Below are positions 63,609 through 64,000 of a stretch of 64,000 nucleotides of DNA, piece by piece. This DNA is from Terrimonas sp. (GTDB lineage Bacteria; Bacteroidota; Bacteroidia; Chitinophagales; Chitinophagaceae): contig WGMO01000008.1 of the NCBI GenBank assembly GCA_016125075.1, positions 1-64,000 of the forward strand, in the 5' to 3' direction. The position numbers and the translations under genes are program-made. Each line of letters starts with the position of its first letter. Within the stretch, counting starts at the first letter, position 1. The notes under the pieces were generated by a model. The model ran no database searches. It had not been told where the DNA came from and was given only the letters and a program-made list of their open reading frames with translations.

Positions 63609-64000
63609 TTATTTTAATGGTTCGAGAGAACAATCCACTTTTATGTTGACGGTATTGGAGATCTTATCGTTCACCACCGTTGGGATGCTGATATCATAGT
63701 CTGAAAGCAGAATCTGGAATACGGCATTGGCGGCAATCTTTCCTCCCCTGACGCTGAGTTTACCGGTCGATTCTACGTCTTTGGTAACGCCATGTATGGT
63801 CAGTTTTCCTTTCACTTTGGCAGTATATTCACCGTCTTTACCGTAATTGATATCGGCATTATTGGTAACCTGGCCTTTGAATTCTCCTTTGGGGAACTTA
63901 TGGCTTTCCACATAATTCTCATTAAAGTGTTCCTGCATCAATGCCCGCTTGAACTCGAAGCCCTTCATCAGAACGGCAAACTGCATATTGCCCGTCTTGC
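63609..64000 (-). CDS. YceI family lipid-binding protein, N-terminus outside window
   Basis: 130 codons visible; the 5' end is cut by the right edge (the ATG at 63986 in the track is internal). Family signatures FEFKRALMQEHFNENYVESHKF, GKLTIHGVTKDVE and the end VNIKVDCSLEPLK. YceI proteins are periplasmic beta-barrel lipocalin-like carriers of isoprenoid-type lipids. Co-transcribed with the DUF5777 gene. Confidence 0.9.
   Translation of the reverse strand, partial: KTGNMQFAVLMKGFEFKRALMQEHFNENYVESHKFPKGEFKGQVTNNADINYGKDGEYTAKVKGKLTIHGVTKDVESTGKLSVRGGKIAANAVFQILLSDYDISIPTVVNDKISNTVNIKVDCSLEPLK

Overview
This is a chromosomal window from a member of the Bacteroidota, most likely the family Chitinophagaceae. 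The evidence is a SusC/SusD pair, a hybrid two-component regulator, type IX secretion genes (PorT and a cargo with a C-terminal sorting domain), a short ATP synthase epsilon subunit, DUF5723/DUF5777 barrels, and promoters of the TTG-N19-22-TAnnTTTG type. Genus and species cannot be fixed from the sequence alone. I see no tRNA, rRNA, CRISPR array, insertion sequence or prophage.

Layout. 1-17.9 kb is a polysaccharide utilization locus: a GH2 glycosidase (cut by the left edge), a divergent hybrid two-component regulator, SusC, SusD, two S1 sulfatases, an SGNH esterase-like protein, a secreted beta-helix protein, and a separately promoted GH128-like glucanase. 18-31.9 kb holds porT-menG, engB, a small membrane protein, a YkuK-like RNase H-fold protein, a T9SS-exported metalloprotease with a secreted partner, a GbsR-regulated membrane/redox operon, a DUF5723 barrel, pyruvate dehydrogenase E2 and dnaX. 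31.9-39 kb holds a GNAT-like protein, atpD-atpC, yqgE, an orphan histidine kinase, queA and a DUF3052 gene. 39.3-56.1 kb is a complete dcw run: mraZ, rsmH, ftsL, ftsI, murE, mraY, murD, ftsW, murG, murC, ftsQ, ftsA, ftsZ, with no murF or ddl. 56.2-64 kb holds a second SDR39U1 epimerase, a metzincin without signal peptide, an ECF sigma factor with a membrane/barrel partner, a FadN-like beta-oxidation enzyme, a DUF5777 barrel and a YceI protein cut by the right edge.

How the parts work together. In the PUL, the regulator probably senses an imported oligosaccharide, SusCD imports it, and the sulfatases, esterase and glycosidase strip and cut it; the enzyme mix points to a sulfated and probably acylated glycan. 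The dcw genes build septal peptidoglycan from UDP-MurNAc-tripeptide (MurE has the meso-DAP signature) to the FtsQLIW/FtsAZ machine, with MraZ as the probable local regulator.

The most interesting signals are regulatory. A ten-A run inside dnaX lies just where a short gamma form would end, and slippage of one or two bases either way gives a stop within a few codons. A near-identical operator is repeated in front of gbsR and in front of the operon next to it. A -7 box lies exactly four bases before ATG in several genes, suggesting leaderless mRNAs. Ten-base-phased repeats precede mraZ, and inverted repeats occupy three gaps inside the dcw cluster. An ECF sigma factor is paired with a protein that has both an inner-membrane helix and an outer-membrane-barrel-like end.
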